The notes under the pieces are model-generated. The model saw only the letters and a list, made by a program, of their open reading frames with translations. It made no database searches and was not told where the DNA came from. A stretch of 64,000 nt of DNA from positions 1-64,000 of the forward strand of contig JAISHO010000010.1 in NCBI GenBank assembly GCA_031262485.1. Direction: 5' to 3'. How positions within the stretch are numbered: the stretch's first letter is position 1; each line of letters starts with the position of its first letter. The position numbers and the translations under genes were made by a program. The stretch is from Propionibacteriaceae bacterium (GTDB taxonomy: Bacteria; Actinomycetota; Actinomycetes; Propionibacteriales; Propionibacteriaceae). Positions 39,881-49,839 of this stretch are shown here, piece after piece.

Positions 39881-41770
39881 GTGGCGTCGTCCCCCGTCTC
39901 ACTCCTCCGAAAGGCTCCCGTGTCTCTCTCCTCCCCCCGGCACGCGCTCTCCACGCCCACCCACGCTTATTCCTCCTCCCCCACTCGGGCCCTCTTCCCT
40001 CCTCTGGCGGAAGAGCCCCCCGCGCCGTCGCGTCCGTCTCGTCGGCGGGGCCGCCTGCCGCTGACCGCCGCTGTGGCGGTGGCCGTCATGGCTTCCGGTT
40101 TCGCCGGGGTCGCCGCTGTCGCCGACACCCCGTCTCTCCTTGTCGGCGGCGGATCCGATGTCACGGTGACGGCGCCGGTCGGGCAGGCCGATTCCCCCAT
40201 CGCCTTGGCCTCCACCGTCGAAGGCGAGACCCAGCGCAGCGCCCCGCTTCGCTCCGGCAAGCCGATCTATGTCCACGTGGTGCCGGATTCCAAGGGCGGC
40301 AAACCCTTGACGATGTTGTGCACGAGCGGTTTCTTCGTCGAGACGACGGAGGGCCCGGCGGTCATCACAGCCGGGCACTGCGGGCCGGATGGACGGGTCA
40401 CGACCCTCGGCTCGCAGACGGGCCCCACCCTCGGCGACATCGATGAGAACTTCTTCTGGGACACCGGCTCGACGTCGGTCGACGCCGCCGTCATCGGGGT
40501 GAGCGAGGCCGCCACGACGATCGAACCGTCGATCTTCTTGGCCGACGGCACCGTCCTCGACGTCACCGGAGCCGCCCAGGTCTCCCCCGGCGATCGCGTC
40601 TGCGTGCGGGGCGCCGCCACCGGCGTCGAAGTCTGCGGGACGATCGAGGGCGGCGACGAGTCGGCCACCTACGAGAGCACCTCGGAGATGTTCCCCGTGC
40701 CCCAGGAGATCGAGGGCATGCTCACCGTCGCGATGGACGACGGCCTCGGCATCACCCTCGGCGATTCGGGCGGCCCGGTCTATCTGCGCCACGACGACGG
40801 CTCGGCCGCCGCGGTCGGCATCGTCTCCGGCAGCATCGGCCCCCACAAGGTCTTCGTCACGCCGATCACGAGCGTCCTCGACGCCGTCGAGGGAACCCTC
40901 GTCACGAGCGGGACGGAGATCGTCCCATCTCCCGTGGCGGAGCCGGCGCCGGTCGTCGCCACCCCGATGGCTCCTGTCGCGCCGACGAGCCCGCAGCCGG
41001 GCGAACCGATCGCCTCGGCCCCGGTCGCGACCCCGACTCTCCCGGCGACGACGATCCCGACGCCCGCCCCCTCGCCCTCAGTGTCACCCTCGAGCCCGGC
41101 TTCGCCCTCGAGCCCGGTCGAATCGCTGAGGCCCTCGATCAGCTCGACCACCCCGGCGGCTCCGGCACAAACGGAGACGTCCACCCCGGCGCCTGCCCCG
41201 ATCGCGCCCGCGCCCGTGGAGCCCGCGCCATCGGAGACGATCCCGGTGGAGCCGGCGCCCGTGGAACCCGACCCGGCCGCGCCGAGTCCGGCCGCTCCCA
41301 CGCTCGATCCGGTCTACGCCGGCACCCGTGTGGCCACCGGCAAGGCCCCGGCTTACTCGACGGTCGAGGTGACCGCCACCGGTCGCACCGCCTCGACGAC
41401 CTGCCACACCACCGCCGACGGCGACGGCGTCTTCCGTTGCTTCTTCGACTGGTGGGTCTGGCCGACCGATGAGTTGACGGCCACCGCCACCGCCTCAGGT
41501 CGTGTCTCCGAGCGGGTGGTCGAGGAGGTCATCGACATCACCCCCGAGGTCCACTTCGCCAGCCTCGAGCAAGTCAGCTTCTCGGTTCCCGCCGGCTGGT
41601 GGTATCAGGCCACCGAGCTTGAGACGGGACGCTCGCTGTGCGTCGGCATTTCCCCCGACGGTTCCGTCGAATGCGCCCTCACCGGCATCGGCTCGGGAGA
41701 CACGGTCGAGATGACGACGTGGACGGCCGCCTCGATTGACGCCGGGGTCGCGACGGTTTCTTTCGGCTGA
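39881..41770 (+). CDS. secreted trypsin-like serine protease with Pro-rich linker and Ig-like end domain
   Basis: 629 residues. About 60 N-terminal Pro/Ser-rich residues and an Arg cluster (RPSRRRGR) precede a hydrophobic export segment (LPLTAAVAVAVMASGFAGVAAVA). The protease domain has AVITAGHCGPDG (His), SVDAAVIGV (Asp) and LGDSGGPVYLRH (Ser), a full S1 triad. A linker of about 110 residues (APVEPAPSETIPVEP) leads to a Cys-containing beta-rich domain (VEVTATGRTAS, VFRCFFDWWVWP). The start is uncertain: GTG 39881 is the first in-frame codon after the last stop. It differs from 35090-36436 mainly in this C-terminal domain, and the two lie either side of TPM/pspA. Confidence 0.82.
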   Translation: MASSPVSLLRKAPVSLSSPRHALSTPTHAYSSSPTRALFPPLAEEPPAPSRPSRRRGRLPLTAAVAVAVMASGFAGVAAVADTPSLLVGGGSDVTVTAPVGQADSPIALASTVEGETQRSAPLRSGKPIYVHVVPDSKGGKPLTMLCTSGFFVETTEGPAVITAGHCGPDGRVTTLGSQTGPTLGDIDENFFWDTGSTSVDAAVIGVSEAATTIEPSIFLADGTVLDVTGAAQVSPGDRVCVRGAATGVEVCGTIEGGDESATYESTSEMFPVPQEIEGMLTVAMDDGLGITLGDSGGPVYLRHDDGSAAAVGIVSGSIGPHKVFVTPITSVLDAVEGTLVTSGTEIVPSPVAEPAPVVATPMAPVAPTSPQPGEPIASAPVATPTLPATTIPTPAPSPSVSPSSPASPSSPVESLRPSISSTTPAAPAQTETSTPAPAPIAPAPVEPAPSETIPVEPAPVEPDPAAPSPAAPTLDPVYAGTRVATGKAPAYSTVEVTATGRTASTTCHTTADGDGVFRCFFDWWVWPTDELTATATASGRVSERVVEEVIDITPEVHFASLEQVSFSVPAGWWYQATELETGRSLCVGISPDGSVECALTGIGSGDTVEMTTWTAASIDAGVATVSFG

Positions 41771-41795
41771 TTTTCGCTCACCTTTTTCACTTGAC

Positions 41796-41825
41796 GGCGG
41801 CGGCTAGGGGTTCCCTGGCCGCCGC
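41796..41825. terminator. hairpin after the second protease gene
   Basis: GGCGGCGGC and GCCGCCGC arms with a 13-base loop, followed by TTTTCC. It is 26 bases past the stop. Confidence 0.55.
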
Positions 41826-42009
41826 TAGGTGTTTTCCCTGAGATCGACCTGATTGAGGGCTGATCTCGGTCACCGCCGGACACGCCGAATGACAAGGGAA
41901 GAGGGGGGATCCGGGCGGCCGTCTACTTCAACAAACTGTCATAGATGACCTATGGTCTTCCGAAGAAATCGTGGTTAGACTGGGTTCTCCGTCAGCATGA
42001 GGGGGATCG

Positions 42010-42990
42010 ATGAGCAGCCACGAGCAAGCCGCTCCGCCAACCGAAGAGCGATCGACGAGTGACGCGACGACGTCGCAGAAAGATCAGTCGAAGGACGATC
42101 AGCGGTCGCGAAGCCGCGCGAAGAACGAAGATCAGGCCAAGAGAACATCCGAATCGTCCGAGCGCGCCCGGGCCAACGATGGCTGGTGGATCCCCTGGTT
42201 GTGGTGGTGGAGCCGCGATCGGATCGGCTTCTGGGCCGCGCTGCGCCGTTTCATCGCCTCGGCGCGCGATCGTGACGGCCGCGCGACCCGGGCCGAGTAT
42301 TGGTGGGTCGTCCTCGGGTTGACGATCGCGCAATCGGCCTTCCTCGTCCTCGGGCTCGTCACCCTCATCGCCGCCGCGATCCACGCCGCGATCGATCTCC
42401 AAGCTCATTGCCAGATCGTCCAGGGGCCTTTCGGCGCCGTCCCCTATTGCGAGGGCCAGACGCCACCGCGCTGGCAGGGCGGCGTCTACACAGCGCTCCT
42501 CATCGCCAATCTTGCTTTCTGGGCCGCTGTCACCGTGCCCATGACGAATCTGCGTATCCGCCGTTTCCGCGACGTCGGGCTGGCGCCGCGCCTCGCCCTC
42601 GTCCCGACGATCGCCGGCTGGCTTCTCGTCGCTGTGGCGGTGGTCACCGGGCAGGTCTGGATCGCTTTCCTCCTCGTCCTCGTCGCACTGCCCGTTCTCG
42701 CAGCCGCCGCCGCGCCACGAGGGTTGTTCACCGCTCTGCTCGACGCCCGCGCCAAGGCACGAGGCGCCAGTGAGGGAAACTCTGCGAGCGACACGGGAGA
42801 AACGACCCGTCAAGGCACGAAGAAGAGGGCGACGAGCAAGCGCGCCGGCCAATCCGCCACGTCCGCCTCATCGGCTGGCGACAGCGACGACATCGATCCG
42901 GAACCGCCCTTCACCCCGCCCGCGCCGGGCGAGGAGAGCCTCATCGACGATGATCTCGGAACCGGCTTCGTCACCTGGCCGCAGCGTTAG
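42010..42990 (+). CDS. DUF805 family membrane protein
   Basis: 326 residues. A charged N-terminal 70 residues (KDQSKDDQRSRSRAKNEDQ) precede a DUF805 domain: RFIASARDRDGRATRAEYWWVVLG, first helix, TVPMTNLRIRRFRDVGLAPRLALVP, which is the family signature, and paired helices up to VALPVLAAAAAP. The C-terminal 75 residues are polar, with Lys then Asp/Glu. The domain is a four-helix membrane module of unknown role. ATG 42010 has GAGGGGG in front. Confidence 0.87.
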   Translation: MSSHEQAAPPTEERSTSDATTSQKDQSKDDQRSRSRAKNEDQAKRTSESSERARANDGWWIPWLWWWSRDRIGFWAALRRFIASARDRDGRATRAEYWWVVLGLTIAQSAFLVLGLVTLIAAAIHAAIDLQAHCQIVQGPFGAVPYCEGQTPPRWQGGVYTALLIANLAFWAAVTVPMTNLRIRRFRDVGLAPRLALVPTIAGWLLVAVAVVTGQVWIAFLLVLVALPVLAAAAAPRGLFTALLDARAKARGASEGNSASDTGETTRQGTKKRATSKRAGQSATSASSAGDSDDIDPEPPFTPPAPGEESLIDDDLGTGFVTWPQR

Positions 42991-43065
42991 TGGTTTGCGA
43001 CCGTCTGACGGTGCGCTCGGCTGAGAGTCGGCCTGTCAACGGAAGATGAGAGCGCGGGCCAACAA

Positions 43066-44436
43066 TCACGCCTGGGACGGCGTCGCGGCAGCGGCGGCTC
43101 GAGCGGCCGCCGGAAGCGCGTTGGCGATCGCGTCGATGACCTCGTCGTTGTGGGCGGCCGAGACGAACCAGGCTTCGAAAACCGACGGCGGCAGGTGGAT
43201 CCCCGCGTCGAGAAGGCTGTGGAAGAACGGCGCGTAACGGAAGACGTCCTGAGCCTGAGCCTGCTGATAGTCGACGACACCGTCGGCGGCCGCGCTCTCC
43301 CCGAAGAAGACGCTGAAGAGCGTGCCGGCCCGTTGGATGCGATGCGGCGCCCCGGCGGCGGTGAGCGCCTCCCCGACGGCAGCGGCGAGGTGATCGGATG
43401 CGGCCGCGACCCGGCGGTAGACATCCGCGTCGGCGAGGCGCAACGTCGTGACGCCGGCGGCGACGGAGACAGGGTTGCCGGAGAGCGTCCCGGCTTGATA
43501 GACGGGCCCGAGCGGGGCCAACTGTTCCATGAGCGAGACCGGCCCGCCGAGCGCGGCGACCGGCATCCCCCCGCCGATGACCTTGCCGAAGGTGACGAGG
43601 TCGGGGGTGTAGGCGTGCTGGGGATCGGCGGGCGCGCCACCGTCGCCTAGAGCGAAGGGATCGAACCCGTTCTCCCAGCCCCAGTAGCCGGACGGCGAGG
43701 CGCGGAACCCGGTGAGAACCTCGTCGAAGATGAAGAGAGCCCCATGCGCCGCGGTGATGCGGCGAAGGGCGGCGTTGAACCCCGGCAAGGGAGGAACAAC
43801 CCCCATATTGCACGGCGCGGCTTCGACGATGACGGCGGCGATCTCGTCCGGGTGAGCGGCGAAGACGGCTTCGACGGCGGCGACGTCGTTGTAGGGCAGG
43901 ACGATCGTCTGCGCGGCGGTGGCCTCGGTGACTCCGGCGCTGCCGGGCAGTCCCTGGGTCGCCACCCCGGATCCGGCTTCGGCCAGGAGTGCGTCGACAT
44001 GGCCGTGATAGTTGCCGGCGAACTTGACGATGAGGGGGCGGCCGGTGGCGCCGCGGGCGAGACGGATCGCCGTCATCGTCGCCTCCGTGCCCGTCGAGAC
44101 GAGACGAATCCGTTCCGCGAACGGCACGCGCCGGCGAATCTCCTCCGCCAACTCGACCTCCCCCAGCGTCGGAGCCCCGAAACTGAGCCCCCGCGCCGCC
44201 GCTTCTTGGACGGCCGCCACCACGTGGGGATGGGCGTGGCCGAGCAAGGCCGGGCCCCACGAGCCGATGAGGTCGACGTAATCGCGCCCTTCGACATCGG
44301 TGATGCGCGCTCCGGCGGCAGAGGCGATGAACCGGGGATCGCCGCCGACCGAACGAAAGGCCCGCACCGGCGAGTTGACCCCACCGGGGATGACTCTTTG
44401 GGCGCGTTCGAAAGCGTTGTAGTTGGTGATGGTCAT
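43066..44436 (-). CDS. hemL: glutamate-1-semialdehyde 2,1-aminomutase HemL
   Basis: 456 residues. Class III aminotransferase fold: [23 protein letters not shown] is the family start, [34 protein letters not shown] and [19 protein letters not shown], where Lys forms the PLP aldimine. It converts glutamate semialdehyde to 5-aminolevulinate, the committed precursor of haem, in the C5 pathway begun by HemA. ATG 44436 follows GAGAGGACGG; an upstream frame reaching 44634 is Arg/His-rich and not part of the protein. It is 11 bases downstream of hemB. Ala-rich end [12 protein letters not shown] is longer than usual. Confidence 0.95.
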   Translation of the reverse strand: MTITNYNAFERAQRVIPGGVNSPVRAFRSVGGDPRFIASAAGARITDVEGRDYVDLIGSWGPALLGHAHPHVVAAVQEAAARGLSFGAPTLGEVELAEEIRRRVPFAERIRLVSTGTEATMTAIRLARGATGRPLIVKFAGNYHGHVDALLAEAGSGVATQGLPGSAGVTEATAAQTIVLPYNDVAAVEAVFAAHPDEIAAVIVEAAPCNMGVVPPLPGFNAALRRITAAHGALFIFDEVLTGFRASPSGYWGWENGFDPFALGDGGAPADPQHAYTPDLVTFGKVIGGGMPVAALGGPVSLMEQLAPLGPVYQAGTLSGNPVSVAAGVTTLRLADADVYRRVAAASDHLAAAVGEALTAAGAPHRIQRAGTLFSVFFGESAAADGVVDYQQAQAQDVFRYAPFFHSLLDAGIHLPPSVFEAWFVSAAHNDEVIDAIANALPAAARAAAAATPSQA

Positions 44437-44447
44437 CGACCGTCCTC

Positions 44448-45542
44448 TCATCGCGGGGTTGATGGCACGATCGGCACCTGACGCCAATGGTGCGTTGGGG
44501 TGACGGCGGCGGCGATGTCGTCCTCGCGCAGCCACCGGGCGACTTCGGGGGCCCAGTAGGTGAGGATGATCGAGGCGCCGGCGCGACGGATGGCGGTGAG
44601 GGATTCGACGATGGCGGCGCGACGATCGATCCACCCGCGTTCGGCGGCGGCTTCGATCATGGCGTATTCGCCGGAGACCTGGTAAGCGGCCACGGGCACC
44701 GGGGCGGTCTCAGCGACGGCCCGAATGATGTCGAGGGAGGTGCCGGCCGGTTTCACCATGACGATGTCGGCGCCTTCGGCCAGGTCGAGGTCGGCTTCGC
44801 GCAGCCCTTCGCGCGCGTTCGCCACCTCCATCTGATAGGTGCGACGGTCGCCCTGCAAGGCCGAATCGACGGCGTCGCGGAAAGGCCCGTAGAAAGCGGA
44901 AGCGTATTTGGCGCTGTAGGCGAGGATGCCGGTGTCGGCGAACCCGGCGGCGTCGAGGGCGGAGCGGATCGCCGCGACTTGGCCGTCCATCATGCCGGAG
45001 GGGCCCACCAACTCGGCTCCGGCCTTGGCTTGTTCGACGGCCATCCGTCCGTAGATCTCGATGGTGGCGTCATTATCGACTATGGTGCGTCCGTCCGGTG
45101 TGATCTCGAGCACACCGCAGTGGCCGTGGTCGGTGAACTCGTCGAGGCAGGTGTCGGCCATGAGCACCGGGCCGGGCCGCCCCGTCTCTCGCTCGACCTC
45201 GTCGATGGCCTGGCGGGCTGAGCGGAGAGCCCGCTGGAGAATCCCGTCGGGATCGATCCCGGCTGAACCGACCGCGTCGCGGAGCTGAGGCACGCCGAAG
45301 AGCATGATCCCACCGATTCCGCTGCGGGCCGCCTCGGCCACAGCAGCCGGCAAACTATCCTCGCTGTGCTGGGCCTGCCCGGGCATCGAGGCGATCGGCT
45401 CCGGCACCGTCAGGGTCTCCTTGACGAACATCGGGTAGACGAGGTTGGCCGGGTGCACGCGCACCTCGTTCGTCAACCGTCGCATGCGATCCGTCGTGCG
45501 CAGACGCCGAGGGCGATGGGTGATCGGCGCGGGTGGGATCAT
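44448..45542 (-). CDS. hemB: delta-aminolevulinic acid dehydratase HemB
   Basis: 364 residues. HemB condenses two 5-aminolevulinate to porphobilinogen. The two active-site Lys are visible ([13 protein letters not shown] and MVKPAG), with [29 protein letters not shown] at the start. The metal site reads [14 protein letters not shown], i.e. Cys-Asp-Cys in place of Cys-Cys-Cys, as is common among actinobacterial HemB proteins, so zinc binding may be weaker and an Mg2+ site may substitute. Start ATG 45542 follows GAAGGAG. Between hemD and hemB lies the 18-base hairpin at 45605. Confidence 0.95.
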   Translation of the reverse strand: MIPPAPITHRPRRLRTTDRMRRLTNEVRVHPANLVYPMFVKETLTVPEPIASMPGQAQHSEDSLPAAVAEAARSGIGGIMLFGVPQLRDAVGSAGIDPDGILQRALRSARQAIDEVERETGRPGPVLMADTCLDEFTDHGHCGVLEITPDGRTIVDNDATIEIYGRMAVEQAKAGAELVGPSGMMDGQVAAIRSALDAAGFADTGILAYSAKYASAFYGPFRDAVDSALQGDRRTYQMEVANAREGLREADLDLAEGADIVMVKPAGTSLDIIRAVAETAPVPVAAYQVSGEYAMIEAAAERGWIDRRAAIVESLTAIRRAGASIILTYWAPEVARWLREDDIAAAVTPTHHWRQVPIVPSTPR

Positions 45543-45604
45543 CGGTGCTCCTTCAGTGGGGTTCACCCTCAGGATACGCCGCAGCTCCGAGCGCGCGCCG
45601 AGCT

Positions 45605-45656
45605 CTAGTGGTCTGTCGCGCCATTACGCAACGTTTTAGGCGCGACAGACCACTAG
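45605..45656. terminator. perfect 18-bp inverted repeat in the hem operon
   Basis: Arms CTAGTGGTCTGTCGCGCC and its exact complement, at 45605-45622 and 45639-45656, around 16 bases. It lies in the 186-base gap between hemD (ending 45729) and hemB (starting 45542). The nine bases CTAGTGGTC also occur at 264-272. Possible roles: attenuator, mRNA-processing site, or a small insertion element. Confidence 0.7.
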
Positions 45657-45728
45657 TGATGTGTCACCACGCCTGTGCCGGTGATCGTCCTCGCGCTTGA
45701 CGTCGGTATCGAGTGAGGTTCGGCCCTC

Positions 45729-46517
45729 TTATCCGAGAGAAGACACCACCGCGTCGGCGATCGCCTCGTCGGTAGGGGCTTCGGCGACGGCGGCGACGGC
45801 GAGTCCGAGGTTGTGAGCGATCCGGGCTGTCTCGGCGCCGATCGTGATGATCGGCGGCGCCAGTTCCTTGCCCACCTGTTCGGCGAAGGACCGCACCGCG
45901 CTGCCGGCGGCGAGAACCACGGTGTCGACGGTGCCGTCCTCGATCCGTTCGCGCACCGAGGCGACGAGCGGGCAGGAGGAGGTGTGATAGGCGATGACGG
46001 TCTCTGGTTCCCAACCACGTTGGGTCAACCCGGCGGTGAGCAGGGGGGAGGCGATGCCGGATTGTGGGAAGAGAACAGCCGTGTTCTCGTCGGGGCGGGG
46101 TGAGGGAAAAGCGGCGAGCAAGCCGGTCGCAGAGTGGGTTCCAGGCACGAGATCGACCTGGATTCCATGCTCGGACAAGGCATTTCTGGTGGCGACTCCG
46201 ACGGCGGCCCACCGCGTGGGGTGTCTACCGACGTAATCCACCCCCATTCCTTGCCGCGCCGCCGAATCGACGAGGGCGACGACCGTGTTGACGGACGTGA
46301 TGACAACCCACCGATAGTGTCCGTCGAGGAGACGACGGGTCGCCGCGTCGAGGCGTGCGACGTTCGGAGGCGGGACGGTCGAGGTGACAGGTGCGACGAG
46401 CACTTCGGCGCCCTGTTCGCTCAATCGTTGGGTCAGGCCGTGAACCCGATCAGGGTCTCTGGCCACGAGGATGGTGCGGCCTCGCAAGGCGAGGTCCATG
46501 CTGGCGGGGGAAACCAT
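45729..46517 (-). CDS. hemD: uroporphyrinogen-III synthase HemD
   Basis: 262 residues, the two-domain synthase that closes hydroxymethylbilane with inversion of ring D. LRGRTILVARDPDR is the usual start, VVITSVNTVVALVD the first domain strand, and IDTVVLAAGSAVRSFAE-type and IITIGAETARIAHNLGL the second. ATG 46517 is preferred: a TACGCT box lies 9 bases before it and longer frames upstream overlap hemC. It is a low-conservation family, so the call relies mainly on order hemC-hemD-hemB-hemL and these motifs. Confidence 0.87.
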   Translation of the reverse strand: MVSPASMDLALRGRTILVARDPDRVHGLTQRLSEQGAEVLVAPVTSTVPPPNVARLDAATRRLLDGHYRWVVITSVNTVVALVDSAARQGMGVDYVGRHPTRWAAVGVATRNALSEHGIQVDLVPGTHSATGLLAAFPSPRPDENTAVLFPQSGIASPLLTAGLTQRGWEPETVIAYHTSSCPLVASVRERIEDGTVDTVVLAAGSAVRSFAEQVGKELAPPIITIGAETARIAHNLGLAVAAVAEAPTDEAIADAVVSSLG

Positions 46518-46526
46518 AATGTTCTT

Positions 46527-46532
46527 AGCGTA
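46527..46532 (-). promoter_or_regulatory. -10 box before hemD
   Basis: TACGCT on the minus strand, 9 bases before ATG 46517 and just after the hemC stop. hemD-hemB-hemL could be transcribed separately from hemC. Confidence 0.35.
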
Positions 46533-46584
46533 CGCGAAGGCGGCCCAATGTGAAACACACCGGCTTCCGGCGTGGCTTTCCCGC

Positions 46585-47655
46585 TCATTCGTTCGTCGAC
46601 GAGGCGCTCCCCAGAGCCTGGGCGACACGGAACCCTAGTTGTTGAGCGAGCCGGTCGCCGTCGAGCAGGGCGGTCATCGGGTTGACGATGCCGGCGAGGA
46701 AGACCTCCCCCTCCTCGGTCAGGCGCACGGTCGTCGGCAAATCGATCGTGTCAGTGACGACGATGGGCTCGCCGCCGTCGAGCGAGCCGAGGCAGGCCCG
46801 CAAGGTGATCGTCGTGTCGGCGGCGACTGCGTAGGCGCCGACGGGAGCGGAACATCCGGCGCCGAGCCCGACGAGGACGGCGCGCTCGGCGGCGACCGCC
46901 CAGCGGGTCGCGACATGGTCGAGAGCGATGAGGGTGCCGGCGAAGATCTGGTCGACGCGGGCGTCCTGCTCGCGGGCCTCGATGGCGAGAGCGCCTTGCC
47001 CGGGGGCGGGGGTGAGCGTCTCGGGGTCGAAGATGTCGGTGACGGCGTCGAGACGGCCCAACCGGTCGAGCCCGGCGTGGGCGAGGACGACCGCGTCAAG
47101 ATCCGCGCGCGAGCCGACAACGTGATCCAAACGTGATTCAACGTTCCCACGAACGCCGACATAGGTGAGGTCGGGTCGGAGGGCTTTCAACTGGGCGATC
47201 CGGCGTGGCGACCCCGTGCCGACTTTCGCCCCAGACGGAAGTACCTCAAATGTGAGACCATCGCGAGCGCAGAGGACGTCGCGGGCGTCAGCGCGGCGCG
47301 GGGTGACGATGATGAGCCCGTCGGCTGGTTCCGTCGGCAGATCCTTGAGTGAGTGAACGGCGAGATCGCATTCCCCCGCCTGGAGCGCGGCGCTGACCGC
47401 CGCGACGAAAACGCCTTGTCCGCCGAGGTCGGCCAGCGGGGTCGTCTGATCGGTGTCGCCTTCGCTGCGGATCGCGACGATGTCGACGGGGCGGCCGGAA
47501 AGCTCCTCGACGTCATGGGCGACGAGCGAGGCCTGGGCCATCGCCAAGGCGGAGGCACGGGTGCCAAGTCGGAAAGGCTTGATGCTGGTTTCAGCCGAAG
47601 GGTCGGACGGCTGCGATTCGGACGACGGAGAATCAGACGGCAAAGGAATAGTCAC
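46585..47655 (-). CDS. hemC: porphobilinogen deaminase HemC
   Basis: 356 residues. RLGTRASALAMAQASLVA, GDTDQTTPLADLGGQGVFV, AVHSLKDLPTE, VGTGSPRRIAQL and VRGNVESRL are the conserved blocks that bind the polypyrrole chain. The cofactor Cys is in GLGAGCSAPVGAYA. The enzyme links four porphobilinogen into hydroxymethylbilane. The first 25 residues (SDSPSSESQPSDPSAE) are a polar extension. Start GTG 47655. It heads the minus-strand block hemC-hemD-hemB-hemL; hemA and hemE are 9 kb away. Confidence 0.95.
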   Translation of the reverse strand: MTIPLPSDSPSSESQPSDPSAETSIKPFRLGTRASALAMAQASLVAHDVEELSGRPVDIVAIRSEGDTDQTTPLADLGGQGVFVAAVSAALQAGECDLAVHSLKDLPTEPADGLIIVTPRRADARDVLCARDGLTFEVLPSGAKVGTGSPRRIAQLKALRPDLTYVGVRGNVESRLDHVVGSRADLDAVVLAHAGLDRLGRLDAVTDIFDPETLTPAPGQGALAIEAREQDARVDQIFAGTLIALDHVATRWAVAAERAVLVGLGAGCSAPVGAYAVAADTTITLRACLGSLDGGEPIVVTDTIDLPTTVRLTEEGEVFLAGIVNPMTALLDGDRLAQQLGFRVAQALGSASSTNE

Positions 47656-47747
47656 GCGCCTAGTTTGCTGGGGATGAGCCGTGAATTCAAACGTTTCTCC
47701 TTGAAAGACGACGATGGGGGCCGATCCGTCAGCCCTGTGAGCGCTCC

Positions 47748-49550
47748 TCAGGTGGGATCGACATCGGCGTGGGTGAGCACGACCTCCATCTCACCAGCGG
47801 CGTTGGAGGCGCTGACGGCGAACTCGGCCGTCAGCGCGGTGAAGCGCAATTCGACGCGGTGGTTGATGATCCCCTCGAACTCTTCGGTGTCGCCCCACGT
47901 GATGATCATGCCGTCGGCGGTCGGCTTAGTGCTGACGCTGGACGCCCGGAAGCCGGGGTGCTCTCGCCTGAGCCGCAGCGCCGCGAGTTGGGCCTGGACG
48001 ACGGGGCGCTCGAGGTTCTCCGTCACCTCGTCGGGAGTGTAGTGGTGGCGGTTGACGTCGCGGCCGACGCCGGTGCGAGCCAGGAGGTCCATGTCGTTGT
48101 GTCCGGCGAGGAGGCCGACGTAATACACCTGGGGCGCGCCCGGGAGGAAGAGTTGGATGAGCCGGGCCAAGAGATAGCGTCGGTCGTCGCCGCCGAGGGC
48201 GTCGTAGAAGGTGCAGTTGACCTGATAGAGGTCGAGGTTCGAGGCGGCCGCGCCGGTGGCGGCCCGGCTCGTCTCTCCACTGTTGCGATGGATCGTCTCG
48301 ACGAGGGCGTCGATTTGCTCGGGCTCAAGCAAGCCGGAATGCCGGTCGATGGTCACGTCGTCCCACACCTCGTCGTCCCACATCTCCTCATCGAGCCCAT
48401 CGTCGTCGAGGATGACGCTGACGCCGCCGCCGAAGGTGAGGACTCCGGGGATGCGGTCCTCCACGGTCAGGTGGGTCTCGTGCTCGGGGATGTCATCGGC
48501 GTCGTCCGCAGAGGGGACGTCATCGATGACGGTGTCGGCTGCTTCGACGTCGTCGCCCCCAGGCGTCCCGCCTCCGGCCGGCCCGACGTCGATGACGCCG
48601 ATCCCATCGTGGGTGTCGAGCACCGTGAAGAGATACTCGGGCCGAATGTCGAGCCAATGGTCGAGCGGCTCGAGATCGCCCGTCGTCAACGCGTGAAGAA
48701 TGAGCGGCGGCAAGGCGAAATCGTAAACCCAGTCGGATTGGTCGGCGATGTCGATCTGCTGACTGTGATGCCCGTGCACTTCGACGAGGATTTCTGCCCC
48801 ACGCTCATGGGCGAAAGCGCGCAGCCGCTCGATGAAATCCGACGCCGATTCCGTCATGAAGCAATCGGTGCCGGCTTCTTTGCCGACATATCCGACGGCG
48901 TCGAGGCGCAGATAATCGACGCCCGCCTCCGTGAGATTCGTGATGACCTCGGCGAGGTAATCCCACGTCGCATCATCTCGAATATCGAGGTCGACTTGTT
49001 GAGCGGTGAACGTCGTCCAAACGAGACGCTTGTGCCCGCCTAGTGTCATCGGTGTGAACGGCAGCCCCGGCCGTGGCCGGTAGATCCGGGCCAAGTCCTC
49101 CTCCGTCGCCCCGTCCGGGTAGATCGACGAGAGCGTGAGGAACATCCCCGCTGTTGGCGACTCGTCCCCGCGCTCGACAACGTCAAGAAATTGTGGGGCA
49201 TCGGCAGACATATGGTTGACGATGACATCCGCCATGACAGAGCGCTTCGTTCCGTCCGGCTTCCGGCTGAGCGCTCGAACGTCGTCCCATGACCCCAACC
49301 GAGGGTCGACGCTCGTGTGATCCGTCGGATCGAACCCCGCGTCCGCCCCGTCGAACGGCGTGAAGAACGGCAACAGATGCACCCCGTCGAACGCCCGCGC
49401 CAGCGGCCCGTCCAACAACTCCTTGACCCCAGCGATCGACCCGGCCAGCCGATCCGCGTAACAGATCAACTGAGGCCCCGCCTGGTCGAACCCGCCATGC
49501 GGTCTATCGGAGTCGAAAGTGAATCCATCGAGGAGTTCATCGATGTTCAT
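47748..49550 (-). CDS. GH13 sucrose-phosphorylase-like enzyme with acidic insertion
   Basis: 600 residues, about 100 longer than typical sucrose phosphorylases. GH13 subfamily-18 features: LICYADRLAGSIAGVKELLDG, VHLLPFFTPFDG, DVIVNHMS, DYLRLDAVGY (nucleophile Asp217), EILVEVHG (acid/base Glu257), LDTHDGIG (Asp315) and ATGAAASNLDLYQVNCTFYDALGG. The reaction is reversible phosphorolysis of sucrose or a related glucoside to glucose-1-phosphate. Between DVG (323) and IDRHSGLLEP (about 401) lies an acidic segment of about 80 residues (EEMWDDEVWDDVT) where relatives have about ten; it follows a catalytic loop and may cover the active site. Neighbour to the ribose operon, so a carbohydrate role fits. 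Confidence 0.9.
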   Translation of the reverse strand: MNIDELLDGFTFDSDRPHGGFDQAGPQLICYADRLAGSIAGVKELLDGPLARAFDGVHLLPFFTPFDGADAGFDPTDHTSVDPRLGSWDDVRALSRKPDGTKRSVMADVIVNHMSADAPQFLDVVERGDESPTAGMFLTLSSIYPDGATEEDLARIYRPRPGLPFTPMTLGGHKRLVWTTFTAQQVDLDIRDDATWDYLAEVITNLTEAGVDYLRLDAVGYVGKEAGTDCFMTESASDFIERLRAFAHERGAEILVEVHGHHSQQIDIADQSDWVYDFALPPLILHALTTGDLEPLDHWLDIRPEYLFTVLDTHDGIGVIDVGPAGGGTPGGDDVEAADTVIDDVPSADDADDIPEHETHLTVEDRIPGVLTFGGGVSVILDDDGLDEEMWDDEVWDDVTIDRHSGLLEPEQIDALVETIHRNSGETSRAATGAAASNLDLYQVNCTFYDALGGDDRRYLLARLIQLFLPGAPQVYYVGLLAGHNDMDLLARTGVGRDVNRHHYTPDEVTENLERPVVQAQLAALRLRREHPGFRASSVSTKPTADGMIITWGDTEEFEGIINHRVELRFTALTAEFAVSASNAAGEMEVVLTHADVDPT

Positions 49551-49839
49551 GAGCCGTCCGTCCTTGCCAGGTCTCCAGTGATGGCATCAGTGTGGCAGAT
49601 GCGAGGAAGGGACGGCGTCGTTCCTTCTCGTGGTGAGGCGCCGCCTCGGGAGTCTGCGTCCGTGCGGGCAGAAGCCTCGGGTGAGAACTGATCCATGGGT
49701 CAATCCTCCCCCATTGAGTCGCCGTGAAGCGATGAGCCATAGGAGAACGCGTCATCACGTTCCCATCATCTCTGTCCACCACGCCCCCTACGACGAGGTG
49801 GGCGCCTGACCCCGCTCCAGGATTACAATTGACATTGTG

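Noticed and set aside
44437..44634. N-terminal extension of hemL
   Set aside because: Arg/His-rich sequence that overlaps hemB coding DNA; the proper ATG with ribosome site is at 44436.
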